DNA of 64,000 nucleotides from the NCBI RefSeq assembly GCF_007290395.2, contig NZ_CP041656.2:3162001-3226000 (forward strand), in the 5' to 3' direction. The notes beneath the pieces were generated by a model, which saw only the letters and a list, made by a program, of their open reading frames with translations, was not told the origin of the DNA and did not search any database. Numbering within the stretch: position 1 is the stretch's first letter; the number at the start of each line of letters is the position of its first letter. The position numbers and the translations under genes were made by a program. This stretch comes from Bradyrhizobium cosmicum (GTDB lineage: Bacteria; Pseudomonadota; Alphaproteobacteria; Rhizobiales; Xanthobacteraceae). This document shows positions 7,744-16,662 of this stretch, one piece after another.

Positions 7744-9012
7744 ATGGCGCCTTGTCGTGTTCGTAAGTTGCAGTCATGGCGCGTCCCGCTTGCCCGGTTC
7801 ACCCTGGGACTTGTCCTGACGCTGGGTCCGGTCGCGCTCGCCGAGCGGAGTGCGGCTGCCGACTTCTCCGGCGGAGTGGTCAAGATCGGCATCATCAACG
7901 ATCAGTCGGGTCCATTGTCGGATAATTCCGGACCAGGCTCCGTCGTCGCCGCAAAGTTGGCCGTGGAGGATTTTCAGAAGGCGACACCTGACATCAAGGT
8001 GGAGATCATCTTCGCCGACCACCAGAACAAGCCGGACATAGGGGCGCAAATTGTCCGCAAATGGTTCGACGTCGACGGGGTCGACATGGTCGCCGATGTC
8101 GGCAATTCGGCGGTGGCTCTCGCCATCCAGTCGATTGCGCGCGACAAGAACAAGATGGTCATCTATTCGGCCGTCGGCACCACCGAGATCGGCGGCAAGC
8201 AATGTTCACGCACCGGATTGATGTGGCTGCACGACAATTACAACCTCGTCTCCGGATCGGTTCGCAGGCTGGTGTCCCAGGGCTATGACAGCTGGTTCTT
8301 CATCGCGGCCGACTATGCGTTCGGACGCAATATGGTGGAGGTGTCCCAGCGTGTGCTTGCGGAAGGACGAGCAAAGTCGCTGGGTGCCGTCTTTCACCCA
8401 CTCGGAAACGCCGATTACAGCTCGTTCCTGCTGCAAGCCCAGGCCTCGAAGGCCAAGGTCGTCGCCTTTGCCAATGCCGGCGAGCAGCTCGTGACCGTGA
8501 TGAAGCAATGGCACGAGTTCGGAATGAACATGGGGGCGCAGAAGCCGGTCGCCGAGCTGATGTTCCTGACCGACGTGCACGCCATGGGCGTCGAAACGGC
8601 CAAGGGGCTGACCACCGTCACGGCCTGGTATTGGGGGCTGAACGAGGAAACGCGGGCGTTCGGCCAGAGGTTCTACAAGCTCCACAAGGCCATGCCGACC
8701 GCGCCGCAGGCCGCCGTCTACTCCGCCGTGCTGCAGTATCTGAGAGCGGCCGCTGCGGCTGGAACGGACGAGACCGACGCGGTGCTCGAGAAAATGCGCG
8801 CCATGCCGGTGGATGATTTCTACGCGCGTGGCGCACGGCTGCGTGCCGACAACAAGCTGGTGCACGATTTCTATCTGGTGGAGGTCAAGAAGCCCGAGGA
8901 CGTCAAGACCCCTTGGGGTTACTACAACGTCGTCGAGAAGATTTCCGCCGACGACGTCTTTTTTCCCCTAAGCCAGAGTGAATGCCCGTTGCTCAAGGCA
9001 TCGGCAAACTAG
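7744..9012 (+). CDS. ABC transporter substrate-binding protein, branched-chain amino acid (type 1) family, orphan
   Basis: A 422-residue exported binding protein. It has a signal peptide (basic N-terminus, hydrophobic [17 protein letters not shown], cleavage near RSAAA-D), then [21 protein letters not shown] and [29 protein letters not shown] lobe motifs of the LivK/peripla_BP_6 fold. It should bind a small organic ligand in the periplasm. No permease or ATPase genes are near, so it must use a distant transporter or act in sensing. The start at 7744 follows GGAGTGGGGCA. Its 3' end overlaps the convergent COG0523 gene by 20 bp. Confidence 0.88.
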   Translation: MAPCRVRKLQSWRVPLARFTLGLVLTLGPVALAERSAAADFSGGVVKIGIINDQSGPLSDNSGPGSVVAAKLAVEDFQKATPDIKVEIIFADHQNKPDIGAQIVRKWFDVDGVDMVADVGNSAVALAIQSIARDKNKMVIYSAVGTTEIGGKQCSRTGLMWLHDNYNLVSGSVRRLVSQGYDSWFFIAADYAFGRNMVEVSQRVLAEGRAKSLGAVFHPLGNADYSSFLLQAQASKAKVVAFANAGEQLVTVMKQWHEFGMNMGAQKPVAELMFLTDVHAMGVETAKGLTTVTAWYWGLNEETRAFGQRFYKLHKAMPTAPQAAVYSAVLQYLRAAAAAGTDETDAVLEKMRAMPVDDFYARGARLRADNKLVHDFYLVEVKKPEDVKTPWGYYNVVEKISADDVFFPLSQSECPLLKASAN

Positions 9013-10234
9013 CCTCGGCTGCTTCCGCAGGGCGCCTCTCGTTCGTGCGGCGCCAGATCGGGAAGGGGTCCGCGAGCTTTGCCCATTCCGCGACGTTCAT
9101 GGCCGGCTTGCCCGGGACGAGGCAGGCGTCGAGGCGGGCGCGGAGCGAGCCTTCGTTCATGCCGGTGCCAATGAACACGATCTCCTGGCGGCGATCGCCA
9201 TAGATGTCGTTCCAGTTCGCGCGCAACTGCTTTCGCCACGAGGGATCATCCGGCCATCTTTCCGCAGGCACGCTGGCCCACCAGAAACCAAGTGCCTCCG
9301 TGCGCGTGATCGAGCCGGCCTGGCTGATCTCGCCAAGCCATTGCGGGCGTGTCGCCAACCAGAAATGGCCCTTGGCGCGAATGACGCCGGGCCACGGCTC
9401 CCTGACGAACTTGTCGAATTTTTCGGGATCGAACGGCCGGCGCGCGCGATAGACGAAGTTGGTCACGCCGTATTCCTCGGTCTCCGGCACATGATCTGCA
9501 AAGCCGTAGAGTTCTTTGTACCACAGCGGATGCTGCTGCGCTCTTTCGAAGTCGAACCGGCCGGTGTCGAGAATGCGATCGAACGCGACCCGGCTGTGGT
9601 TGGCTTCGATCAGGTCCGCGTCCGGATTGAGCGCGCGGATGATCTTGCGTGCCGCCTCGCGCTGCTCGGGCAGGGCGTCATCGACCTTGTTGAGAACGAT
9701 CACGTCGGCGAACTCGATCTGCTCGACGAGGAGATCGACCAGCGTGCGCTTGTCGTTCTCCAGCGCTTCGCCGCGTTGCGCCAGAAAATCCGTCGACGAA
9801 TAATCCCTGAGCAGGTTCACGGCGTCGACCACGGTGACCATGGTGTCGAGACGCGCGACATCGGAGAGGCTTTCGCCGTCCTCAGTCCGGAAATCGAAGG
9901 TCGCCGCGACCGGCAGCGGCTCGGAGATGCCGGTGGATTCGATCAGGAGATAATCGAAGCGGCCGTTCGCCGCGAGAGCGCGCACCTCCTTCAGGAGGTC
10001 GTCGCGCAGCGTGCAGCAGATACAGCCGTTCGTCATCTCGACGAGCTTCTCGTCAGTCCGGGACAGATTCGCACCACCATCGCGGACCAGGTCCGCATCG
10101 ATGTTCACCTCGCTCATGTCGTTCACGATCACAGCCACCTTCAGGCCGTGCCGGTTGTTCAGGACGTGGTTCAGCAAAGTGGTCTTTCCAGCCCCGAGGA
10201 AGCCGGACAAGACGGTGACGGGGAGCTTTTGCAT
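8993..10234 (-). CDS. zigA: COG0523 (CobW/ZigA-type) zinc-responsive GTPase metallochaperone
   Basis: A 413-residue G3E GTPase. Walker A is GFLGAGKTT, the metal motif is [13 protein letters not shown] (the CxCC signature), switch/Walker B is [11 protein letters not shown], and the guanine-specificity motif is NKVDD. A CobW C-terminal domain with IFIGTGMNE ends the fold. COG0523 proteins behind a Zur site act in zinc scarcity, delivering or sparing zinc. A perfect Zur-like palindrome sits about 60 bp upstream, which places this gene in the zinc-limitation response. It stands alone here; the ligand-handling details are inferred from the family. Confidence 0.9.
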   Translation of the reverse strand: MQKLPVTVLSGFLGAGKTTLLNHVLNNRHGLKVAVIVNDMSEVNIDADLVRDGGANLSRTDEKLVEMTNGCICCTLRDDLLKEVRALAANGRFDYLLIESTGISEPLPVAATFDFRTEDGESLSDVARLDTMVTVVDAVNLLRDYSSTDFLAQRGEALENDKRTLVDLLVEQIEFADVIVLNKVDDALPEQREAARKIIRALNPDADLIEANHSRVAFDRILDTGRFDFERAQQHPLWYKELYGFADHVPETEEYGVTNFVYRARRPFDPEKFDKFVREPWPGVIRAKGHFWLATRPQWLGEISQAGSITRTEALGFWWASVPAERWPDDPSWRKQLRANWNDIYGDRRQEIVFIGTGMNEGSLRARLDACLVPGKPAMNVAEWAKLADPFPIWRRTNERRPAEAAEASLPMP

Positions 10235-10294
10235 GGAGGTCGAAGAGCCTTTTCAGAGGGCGACGGCGCGGGGGAGAGGGCATGGGACCGAGTA

Positions 10295-10314
10295 TGTAAT
10301 GTTATAACATTACA
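10295..10314. promoter_or_regulatory. Zur box (zinc uptake regulator operator)
   Basis: TGTAATGTTATAACATTACA is a perfect 20-bp palindrome matching the alphaproteobacterial Zur operator core (TGTTATA-ACA type). It is centred about 70 bp upstream of the zigA-like start, and its AT-rich composition stands out from the GC-rich surroundings. Confidence 0.88.
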
Positions 10315-10441
10315 TTCTCTGGCGACGTGTTCGTCAAGTCGTTTCGCGGTTCAGCCGGAAATGTTGGGGTGCCTCATCATCGCCCCGGCGGTCTCGGCGG
10401 GACGATTGCAGTACAGCAACACGCCCGAGCGATACGCGTCC

Positions 10442-10699
10442 TCAGCCGTATTCCTCGCCGATGCCGTATTCTCTGTAGATCTCCAGCGGATCCGACTCCG
10501 GAAACAGCCGGCATTTGGCCTGCGCGAGGTGAAGGCTCACCGCCGACGGCTCCTTGCCGTTTGCGAGCATCTTGCGGATGTCGTCCATATGCGCGCTCGG
10601 CTGGTGTTTTGGTTCGAGCTGCTCCAGCGCGACCAGCGCGGTCGCCAGCGCCTCGGTCAGAACCCAGTCGTCGTGGCCCGTGATTCCCTTTTTCGGCAT
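10442..10699 (-). CDS. Conserved hypothetical small protein (85 aa)
   Basis: I do not recognise a named family. From the ATG at 10699 it encodes 85 mostly polar residues beginning MPKKGITGHDDWVLTEAL, predicted helical (ALATALVALEQL, HMDDIRKMLANG), with no signal peptide or membrane segment. One Cys (AKCRLF) and an acidic end are visible. Codon use matches the neighbours. In-frame starts also exist at 10714 and 10747. Its position after the Zur-controlled gene in opposite orientation gives no functional clue. Confidence 0.65.
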   Translation of the reverse strand: MPKKGITGHDDWVLTEALATALVALEQLEPKHQPSAHMDDIRKMLANGKEPSAVSLHLAQAKCRLFPESDPLEIYREYGIGEEYG

Positions 10700-10851
10700 C
10701 GGCAGACCCCACATGCGGTGGCTGTGCCAGTGTACCGTAGGTCCCACCGAATCTCCATCGCGCCGCGGCGAGGGAACACGATGATGGTTGCGTGCTCGCT
10801 TGCATTACGGCGGCGCGTGGCTAAAAGGCGCCATTGCGCGGGCGATCGTAT

Positions 10852-10867
10852 CTTTGTTGAAACAAAG
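10852..10867. promoter_or_regulatory. Palindrome in the gap before a small membrane gene
   Basis: CTTTGTT-GA-AACAAAG is a 16-bp dyad with 7-bp arms in the 278-bp gap 10700-10977 between divergently oriented small genes. It is AT-rich in a GC-rich background and could be a regulator site. No cognate regulator adjoins it. Confidence 0.4.
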
Positions 10868-10977
10868 TTGGCGTAGACGGCCCTCGCGCAACCTGTAGGC
10901 CGGCTGTCCCGGCCTGCAATCCTCGATCCTGAATTCCACAAAGCCAGACGGTCATACCGCTCAAGGCCGGAGCCAGC

Positions 10978-11352
10978 ATGGTCTTTCTAAGCTTCGTCTA
11001 CCGCTTCATGACCAATTTCGCCTTCATGGCGATGGTCTATTTCAGCCTGAACTTCATGGAGAAGTATCAGAACCGGGCGATCATCGCGATCCTGGTGCTG
11101 GTCTACGCCGGCATGCGCGCGGCCTCGACGCTGCGTGCGTTCTACTTCTTCCAGAAGATCGAGAAGCTGGAGGCCGAGACCAAGCGCCTGCAAGCCCCGA
11201 TCAATGACGGCTCGGGCGGAACCAACGCACGCAAGCAGGTGGTGGCCGATGTCGCCCGGCTGCGGCGGGACGGCGAGCTGAAGTCCTATATGGACCTGTT
11301 CTTCCTGGCGCTGATCGTGCTGCTCTGCGTCGCCAACATCCTGCGGCAGTAA
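10978..11352 (+). CDS. Small membrane protein of unknown function
   Basis: A 124-residue protein with two hydrophobic segments near the N-terminus (about residues 4-24 and 34-55) and one at the C-terminus (about 104-122). Between them is a charged, probably cytoplasmic loop (FQKIEKLEAETKRLQ, coiled-coil-like). I recognise no family. The ATG follows AAGGCCGGAG. It ends 3 bp before the convergent deacetylase gene. Confidence 0.7.
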   Translation: MVFLSFVYRFMTNFAFMAMVYFSLNFMEKYQNRAIIAILVLVYAGMRAASTLRAFYFFQKIEKLEAETKRLQAPINDGSGGTNARKQVVADVARLRRDGELKSYMDLFFLALIVLLCVANILRQ

Positions 11353-11355
11353 GGC

Positions 11356-12657
11356 TTACTGCGCGCGCTTCTTCAGGCTCGCCACGCGGGTCGGATGCGC
11401 CGCGGCGCTCTTCGGTGATGCAGTCTTCGGTGACGTGGTCTTGGGAGCGGTGCTCCCGGCCTGCGCGGCATGTTTTGGTGTGCTGTGTGCCGCGTGGGCG
11501 CTCCGGGAGCCGTGCAGCTTGCCTGCCTTGCCCCTGGCCGCACGCGGCGCCTCGGCAGCCATCGCCATCCGCGTCGCGGCACGCCGCGACAAGGTCGTCG
11601 ACAGCAACACTTCGATCGAGCCTTCCGGGATCGCAAACAGATCGCGGCCCGGCACGGGCAGGGTGGCCGCGACATTCGCCTGCGCGATCGTCTTGCGCGG
11701 CAGCAGCGGCTGGTGCCCGGCCTGTGCGTTGAGATCGGCGAGGCTGGGCGCCGGAAGCCTCGGGGTCTGCGTGAACACGAAATTCGGCACGGCCGGCCAG
11801 CGGGCGATCGGCACGGTCTCGGTCGGCGGATGCAGCAGCCATTCCACCGGCGTGGTCGGCGTTGCCGGCAGTTCGGCGGTCGCCGGCACCACATGCACGA
11901 TGCGATAGCCGCGCGCCTTGAGGTCGCGGATGATCTTCGGCAGCGCCGCCACCGTGCGGGCCTGGATGTCGTGCAGCAGCAGGATGCCCTTGCCCTTGGC
12001 CTCCAGCCGCTGGATCGCGAGCTGGTAGACGCGGTCGGACGACACATGCCGCCAGTCGTCGGCCGGGAAGTCGGCGCTCCAGACCTGGATGCCGCGCGAG
12101 AGGAGGTAGTTCTCGACGCCATCGGCGCGCATCAGGCCGGGAATGCGGAAGAACGGCGCGAGTTGCCTGGACGGATCGGTCATCGCGGCCGAGGTCCACT
12201 CGATGCCGCCATTGATCTCGGCTTCGGCCTTCTCGATCGGCATCCTGTCGAACGTCAGCGGATGGTTCATGCTGTGGGTGCCGACGGTGTGGCCTGCCGC
12301 CACCAGCTTGCGCACGCCTTCCGGGTTCGCCTTGGCCTGGCCGCCGATGATGAAGAAGGTCGCCTTGATGCACTCGTCGTCGAGCATCTTGAGGATCTGG
12401 TTGGAATATTTCGGCAGCGGACCGTCGTCGAAGGTCAGCACGACCTCGTGGTCCTTCAGCGGCAGCGTCTCGCGATATTGCATCGTGCCGATGCGCGGAT
12501 GCTCGCGCGGATCGACGACGAGCGTGCGGGACGTCCCGAGCGCGTCCGGATGGCCGGGGCAATCGCCTGCAAACGCCGCCGGTGTGCCGACGGTGAGCAA
12601 TCCGAGACAGAGGACGATCCACGATCGCGTCCGGACAACAACGCTACTTCCGATCAT
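11356..12657 (-). CDS. Exported polysaccharide deacetylase with long C-terminal tail
   Basis: A 433-residue secreted NodB-homology protein. It has a signal peptide ending near PAAFA-G, then the deacetylase core with motif 1 VVLTFDDGPLPKY (catalytic Asp and metal Asp), motif 2 GHTVGTHSMNHP (metal His pair), PFFRIPG, and a late LLLHDIQART. A tail of about 150 residues is Pro/Ala-rich then Lys/Ser/Ala-rich and low complexity, which could bind cell wall or anionic polymer. It resembles the upstream gene at 12820-13626 and probably arose by tandem duplication. The substrate is an N-acetylated envelope glycan, not further predictable. Confidence 0.9.
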   Translation of the reverse strand: MIGSSVVVRTRSWIVLCLGLLTVGTPAAFAGDCPGHPDALGTSRTLVVDPREHPRIGTMQYRETLPLKDHEVVLTFDDGPLPKYSNQILKMLDDECIKATFFIIGGQAKANPEGVRKLVAAGHTVGTHSMNHPLTFDRMPIEKAEAEINGGIEWTSAAMTDPSRQLAPFFRIPGLMRADGVENYLLSRGIQVWSADFPADDWRHVSSDRVYQLAIQRLEAKGKGILLLHDIQARTVAALPKIIRDLKARGYRIVHVVPATAELPATPTTPVEWLLHPPTETVPIARWPAVPNFVFTQTPRLPAPSLADLNAQAGHQPLLPRKTIAQANVAATLPVPGRDLFAIPEGSIEVLLSTTLSRRAATRMAMAAEAPRAARGKAGKLHGSRSAHAAHSTPKHAAQAGSTAPKTTSPKTASPKSAAAHPTRVASLKKRAQ

Positions 12658-12819
12658 GAACCCCGTCTGCCCTCATATGCGATGGCCGCCATTAGGTGGT
12701 CGGAGACGCCCTGGAAAGGTTCAGGCGCAATATCCCGTCCATGTTTGCATGGCCTAGCATGAACAGATCGTTAATAGGGCCCAAATCACCCCATTTTGCG
12801 CCGGCGTGACATTCCGGCA

Positions 12820-13626
12820 TCAACGTGCGTCGGCGTTCTTCTGTGATGCGCCGGCCGGGACCACGTGAACCACGCGAAAGCCGTTGTCCCTGAGGTATCG
12901 CAGGAAGGCGGGCATGATTGCCGCCGTGCGCGCCTTGGGGTCGTGGAAGAGGATGATGCCCCTGCCGGCGGCGGCGAGGCGCTCGGTGACGAGCTTCAGC
13001 TCCTGCTCCGGCGTCATCTCGTTCCAGTCGCTGGCCCAGAGGTCGGCGCCGAACACGACGATGCCGCGCGACTGCAGCAGGTCGAGCTGCGCCGGCGTCG
13101 ACTCGAAATAGGGGAAGCGGAAGAACGGCGTCGAGGGCGTCGTCGTCGAGACGCCCTTCAGCGCCATCTCGTCGGCCGCGATGCCGCGGTCGATCTCGCT
13201 CTTCGCCTTGTCGAACGGGATCCGCGCCATGAACGGATGCGACCAGGTGTGGTGGCCGATGGTGTGGCCCTCGCGCGCGATGCGCTTGACCATGTCGGGG
13301 TGCTCGGAGGCGTGCAGGCCGATCAGGAAGAAGGTTGCGCGCACGCATTCCTGCGCCAGCGCCGCCAGCACCTTCGACGTCGTCGGCGGATGCGGGCCGT
13401 CGTCGAAGGTCAGCACGACCTCGTGATCGGCGAGCGCCAGCGTCTGCGGAAAGCTCTTCAAGCCCACGCGCGGCGTGGCCTTCGCATCGACGCTGAGAAT
13501 CCGCGAGGTTCCAAGTGCGTCCTTGCGCGGACAGTCCGCGGCCCCGGCCGAGGCAATGCCGGCGACGGCCGCGAGGACCGCGCCCGCCGCGATCGAGGTC
13601 CACCTCAGTCGAAGCATCTTTGTCAT
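12820..13626 (-). CDS. Exported polysaccharide deacetylase (tandem paralogue)
   Basis: A 268-residue NodB-homology protein with signal peptide (AGIASAGA-A). The core runs VVLTFDDGPHPPTT, GHTIGHHTWSHP, FFRFPYFEST and IILFHDPKAR, and ends with VVHVVPAG. The same CP...DALGTSR start and KxxPQTLALADHEV-type approach to the first motif occur in the downstream paralogue, which additionally carries a ~150-residue tail. Both face the same way with 162 bp between them, so co-transcription is plausible. It is divergent from mgtE. Confidence 0.9.
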   Translation of the reverse strand: MTKMLRLRWTSIAAGAVLAAVAGIASAGAADCPRKDALGTSRILSVDAKATPRVGLKSFPQTLALADHEVVLTFDDGPHPPTTSKVLAALAQECVRATFFLIGLHASEHPDMVKRIAREGHTIGHHTWSHPFMARIPFDKAKSEIDRGIAADEMALKGVSTTTPSTPFFRFPYFESTPAQLDLLQSRGIVVFGADLWASDWNEMTPEQELKLVTERLAAAGRGIILFHDPKARTAAIMPAFLRYLRDNGFRVVHVVPAGASQKNADAR

Positions 13627-13709
13627 TGCGCTGGCTGTTGCCTTGTGGGTATTGCCTGAACCATCAGCTCAGACCACCCGTTCCAACCTGTCAAACGGCG
13701 AGGCGCCCC

Positions 13710-15131
13710 ATGGATGAACATATGGACGGTGCCTCATCCGCCGAGGCCTCGGTACTCGACCACGTGCCGATGCGCAATGAAGACGGCGAAATTCGTCACG
13801 AATTCGTTGCGGAAATTGCCCGTGCGATCGAGGCTGGTGACAGCGCCTCGCTGCGCGCCTGTGTCGCCGAGCTGCACGAGGCCGATCTCGGCGATCTGAT
13901 CGGCGCTCTTGCGCCTGACGACCGCGTCCGCCTGGTCGAGCTCACGGGCGCCGACTTCGACTTCTCGGCACTGAACGAGGTCGACGAGGCCGTCCGCGAG
14001 GAGATCCTCGACGAGCTGCCGCCGGAGACGGTGGCCGAGGGCGTCCGCGAGCTCGAATCCGACGACGCCGTCGAACTGCTGGAAACCCTCGACGAGGACG
14101 AGCAGGAGGAGATCCTCGAAAAGCTGCCCCTGCAGGAGCGCGTCGCGCTCGAGCGCAGCCTGCTTTATCCGGAGAATTCGGCCGGCCGCCGGATGCAGAC
14201 CGAGTTCATCGCGGTGCCCCAGGATTTCACCGTGGGGCAGGCGATCGACTACATGCGCGACACGCCGGATCTGCCCGATCGCTTCTACGAGATCTATGTC
14301 GTCGACAAGGATCGGCATTGGCAGGGCGCGGTCTCGCTCGACGTGCTGCTCCGCGCCCGACGTCCGGTGCCGCTCACCGAACTCACCGACGAGGACCGCC
14401 GCCGGGTCTCCGTCCTGGAGGACCAGGAGGAGGTGGCGCGCATGTTCGGCAAGTACAATCTCGTCGCAGCCCCGGTGCTCGACACCCAGGATCGCCTCGT
14501 CGGCGTCATCACCGTCGACGACGTCGTCGACGTGATCGAGGAAGAGGCGGACGAGGACCTCAAGGCGCTCGGCGGCGTCAACAGCGACGAAGAGCTCTCC
14601 GACACCGTGTTCACCATCGCGCGCGCGCGGTTCAACTGGTTGTTGGTCAATCTCGCCACCGCGTTCCTCGCATCCTCCGTGCTCGGCCTGTTCGAGGGCC
14701 AGCTCGAGAAGATGGTCGCGCTCGCCGTGCTGGCGCCGATCGTGGCGAGCCAGGGCGGCAATGCCGCGACCCAGACCATGACGGTCGCGGTGCGGGCGCT
14801 GGCGACCCGCGAGCTCGGCTCCTCCAACGCCTGGCGCGTGGTGATGCGCGAAGGCATGGTCGGCCTCGTCAACGGACTTGCCTTCGCCGTGATCACCGGC
14901 ATCGCGGCGGTGGCCTGGTTCAAGATCCCGGGCCTCGGCGTCGTCATCGGGCTTGCGATCATCGTCAACCTCGTCGCCGGCGCGCTCGGTGGCATCTTGA
15001 TTCCGATGGCGCTCGAACGCGTCAGGGCCGACCCCGCGGTGGCGTCGGGGACGTTCGTCACGACCGTGACCGATGTGGTCGGCTTCTTCTCCTTCCTCGG
15101 CATTGCGACGTTGTGGTTCGGGTTGAGGTAG
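13710..15131 (+). CDS. mgtE: Magnesium transporter MgtE
   Basis: A 473-residue MgtE channel for Mg2+ uptake across the inner membrane. It has an N-terminal MgtE_N helical domain (about residues 30-140, acidic, with repeated LDEDE-type stretches), two CBS domains (about 145-270, including VGVITVDDVVDVIEEE), then five membrane helices starting at NWLLVNLATAFLASSVLG, with the conserved pore-region stretch IVASQGGNAATQTMTV. Length and order are normal. The ATG at 13710 follows GGCGAGG; the frame is open upstream but that part is antisense to the deacetylase promoter. A dispersed repeat follows directly. Confidence 0.95.
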   Translation: MDEHMDGASSAEASVLDHVPMRNEDGEIRHEFVAEIARAIEAGDSASLRACVAELHEADLGDLIGALAPDDRVRLVELTGADFDFSALNEVDEAVREEILDELPPETVAEGVRELESDDAVELLETLDEDEQEEILEKLPLQERVALERSLLYPENSAGRRMQTEFIAVPQDFTVGQAIDYMRDTPDLPDRFYEIYVVDKDRHWQGAVSLDVLLRARRPVPLTELTDEDRRRVSVLEDQEEVARMFGKYNLVAAPVLDTQDRLVGVITVDDVVDVIEEEADEDLKALGGVNSDEELSDTVFTIARARFNWLLVNLATAFLASSVLGLFEGQLEKMVALAVLAPIVASQGGNAATQTMTVAVRALATRELGSSNAWRVVMREGMVGLVNGLAFAVITGIAAVAWFKIPGLGVVIGLAIIVNLVAGALGGILIPMALERVRADPAVASGTFVTTVTDVVGFFSFLGIATLWFGLR

Positions 15132-15133
15132 GT

Positions 15134-15271
15134 CTCGTGTCCCGGGCGCGCTGCGGCGCGTAGCGCTGCTTCGCAGAACCGGGCCCAGAAAGCGGCACGG
15201 TGTACTGCGGCGACGTGGGCCCCGGCTCTGCAGCGCACCGCTGAAGAAGCGCTGCGTCGCGTCCGGGGCAC
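15134..15271. repeat. ~138-bp dispersed repeat, copy 1
   Basis: This stretch runs from CTCGTGTCCCGGGCGCGCTG to GCGTCGCGTCCGGGGCAC. Read on the other strand it aligns along most of its length with 17841-17967 (shared blocks GTGCCCCGGACGC, GGTGCGCTGCAGAGCCGGGG, GTCGCCG, GCTTTCTGGG, GGGACACGAGA). It is GC-rich, rich in GCAGCGC-type short palindromes, carries no frame, and sits just after mgtE. It looks like a non-autonomous intergenic repeat of the Bradyrhizobium type. Confidence 0.8.
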
Positions 15272-15340
15272 CGCCGCCAACATCTTTAATCCGAACTTAA
15301 GCGACCTGCCGCATGATTGCGCCCGCTTGGGGGAATGAGC

Positions 15341-15637
15341 ATGCGTGTGCGGCTGAAGGCTGACGGACGGGTTGTCGAGCTGCGGGATGGGCAGGAGTTT
15401 CCAATCCAGCCTGCGGCCAATGCAGCGCCGGCCGATGCCAGCCCGCTCGCGGTGCGCGATCTGCGCCGCCGCGCCTGCCTCACCCAGATGGAGTTTGCGG
15501 CAAAACTCGGCGTTCCCGTCGAGACCATCCGCAACTGGGAGCAGGGTAAGCGCGCCCCGCGGGGACCCGCCCGCGCGCTGCTCGCCGTGATCGCGCATGC
15601 GCCGGAGACCGTGTTCCAGGCGCTCGCCAAAGCCTGA
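15341..15637 (+). CDS. XRE-family helix-turn-helix protein
   Basis: A 98-residue protein. The first ~35 residues are basic and beta-prone (MRVRLKADGRVVELRDGQEF). Residues about 45-95 form an HTH_3 domain with LRRRACLTQMEFAAKLGVPV and the recognition-helix stretch VETIRNWEQGKRAPRGPARALL, like NadS/HigA-type repressors that read a 'target gene expression' signal. No toxin gene adjoins it, so a toxin-antitoxin role is not supported. I chose the ATG at 15341, with GGGGGA 7 bases upstream; an ATG at 15335 also exists. Confidence 0.8.
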   Translation: MRVRLKADGRVVELRDGQEFPIQPAANAAPADASPLAVRDLRRRACLTQMEFAAKLGVPVETIRNWEQGKRAPRGPARALLAVIAHAPETVFQALAKA

Positions 15638-15794
15638 CTGTCAAGACTTGACGTCAAGGCCTGACGATACCTCCCGTTAGCATTGCGCTGAATATCCGGG
15701 CTGATCGCTGCGGCTTCCGTTGGCAGTGTCACGGACCGGGTCCATAATGACGCCCGGATGATGCTTGGGACGACCACAACAGAGAGGTTTCCTC

Positions 15795-16613
15795 ATGCTG
15801 TTCGTCGAGGCCAATGGCGCAAGAATACCGGCGATCGGGCTCGGGACCTGGGAGCTGAGCGGTCGCCCGTGCGGACGCGTGGTCGAGCAGGCGCTGCGGC
15901 TCGGCTACCGCCACATCGACACGGCGCAGGTCTACGAGAACGAGCGTGAGGTCGGCGACGGCCTGCGCGCCTCCGGTGTGCGCCGCGACGACATCTTCCT
16001 CACGACCAAAGTCTGGACCAGCCATTTCACGCCGCACGATCTCGAGCGCTCGGTCAAGGAGAGCCTCGTCCGGCTGCGGCTTTCCTCGCTCGACCTGTTG
16101 CTGCTGCACTGGCCCAATTCGCACGTGCCGCTCGCGGAGACGCTCGGCGCGCTGGCGCATGCCAAGCGCATGGGCCTGACGCACCACATCGGCGTCTCCA
16201 ACTTCACGGTTGCGCTGATCGAAGAGGCGGTGGCGTTGTGCCCGGAGCCGCTGGTCTGCAACCAGGTCGAATACCATCCCTATCTCGACCAGGCGAAGGT
16301 GAAGGCGGCCTGCGACCGGCATGGTCTCGCGCTGGTCGCCTACAGCCCGATTGCCAGGGGCCGCATCAAGTCCGACCAGACGCTTGGCGAGATCGGCCGT
16401 GCGTACCACAAGACACCGGCACAGATTTGCTTGCGCTGGCTGGTGCAACAGAATGTCGCCGCGATCCCGCGCACCTCGCGCGTCGAACGCCTCTCGGAAA
16501 ACATCGAGATCTTCGATTTCGAGCTCTCGGACGACGAGATGACCAGGATCGCCGCGCTGGCCAGTCCGAAGGGCCGTCTCACCGACTATGGTTTCGCGCC
16601 AAAATGGGATTGA
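15795..16613 (+). CDS. Aldo/keto reductase
   Basis: A 272-residue AKR with a TIM-barrel and the full catalytic tetrad: Asp42 and Tyr47 (RHIDTAQVY), Lys72 (LTTKVW) and His105 (LLLLHWP). The NADPH-binding end is IPRTSRVERLSENIEIFDF. The block order resembles 2,5-diketo-gluconate reductase-like (AKR5) bacterial enzymes; the physiological aldehyde or ketone is unknown. The ATG at 15795 follows AGAGAGG. It is 49 bp ahead of the TolA-like gene on the same strand. Confidence 0.9.
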   Translation: MLFVEANGARIPAIGLGTWELSGRPCGRVVEQALRLGYRHIDTAQVYENEREVGDGLRASGVRRDDIFLTTKVWTSHFTPHDLERSVKESLVRLRLSSLDLLLLHWPNSHVPLAETLGALAHAKRMGLTHHIGVSNFTVALIEEAVALCPEPLVCNQVEYHPYLDQAKVKAACDRHGLALVAYSPIARGRIKSDQTLGEIGRAYHKTPAQICLRWLVQQNVAAIPRTSRVERLSENIEIFDFELSDDEMTRIAALASPKGRLTDYGFAPKWD

Positions 16614-16662
16614 GGGGCGGCCGGGGTATGGTAGGACCGCGGCGGCAACCCAAGATCGGGCG

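Noticed and set aside
15341..15637. XRE-type protein as the antitoxin of a toxin-antitoxin pair
   Set aside because: No small toxin-like frame lies directly before or after it; a repeat is upstream and an aldo/keto reductase downstream.
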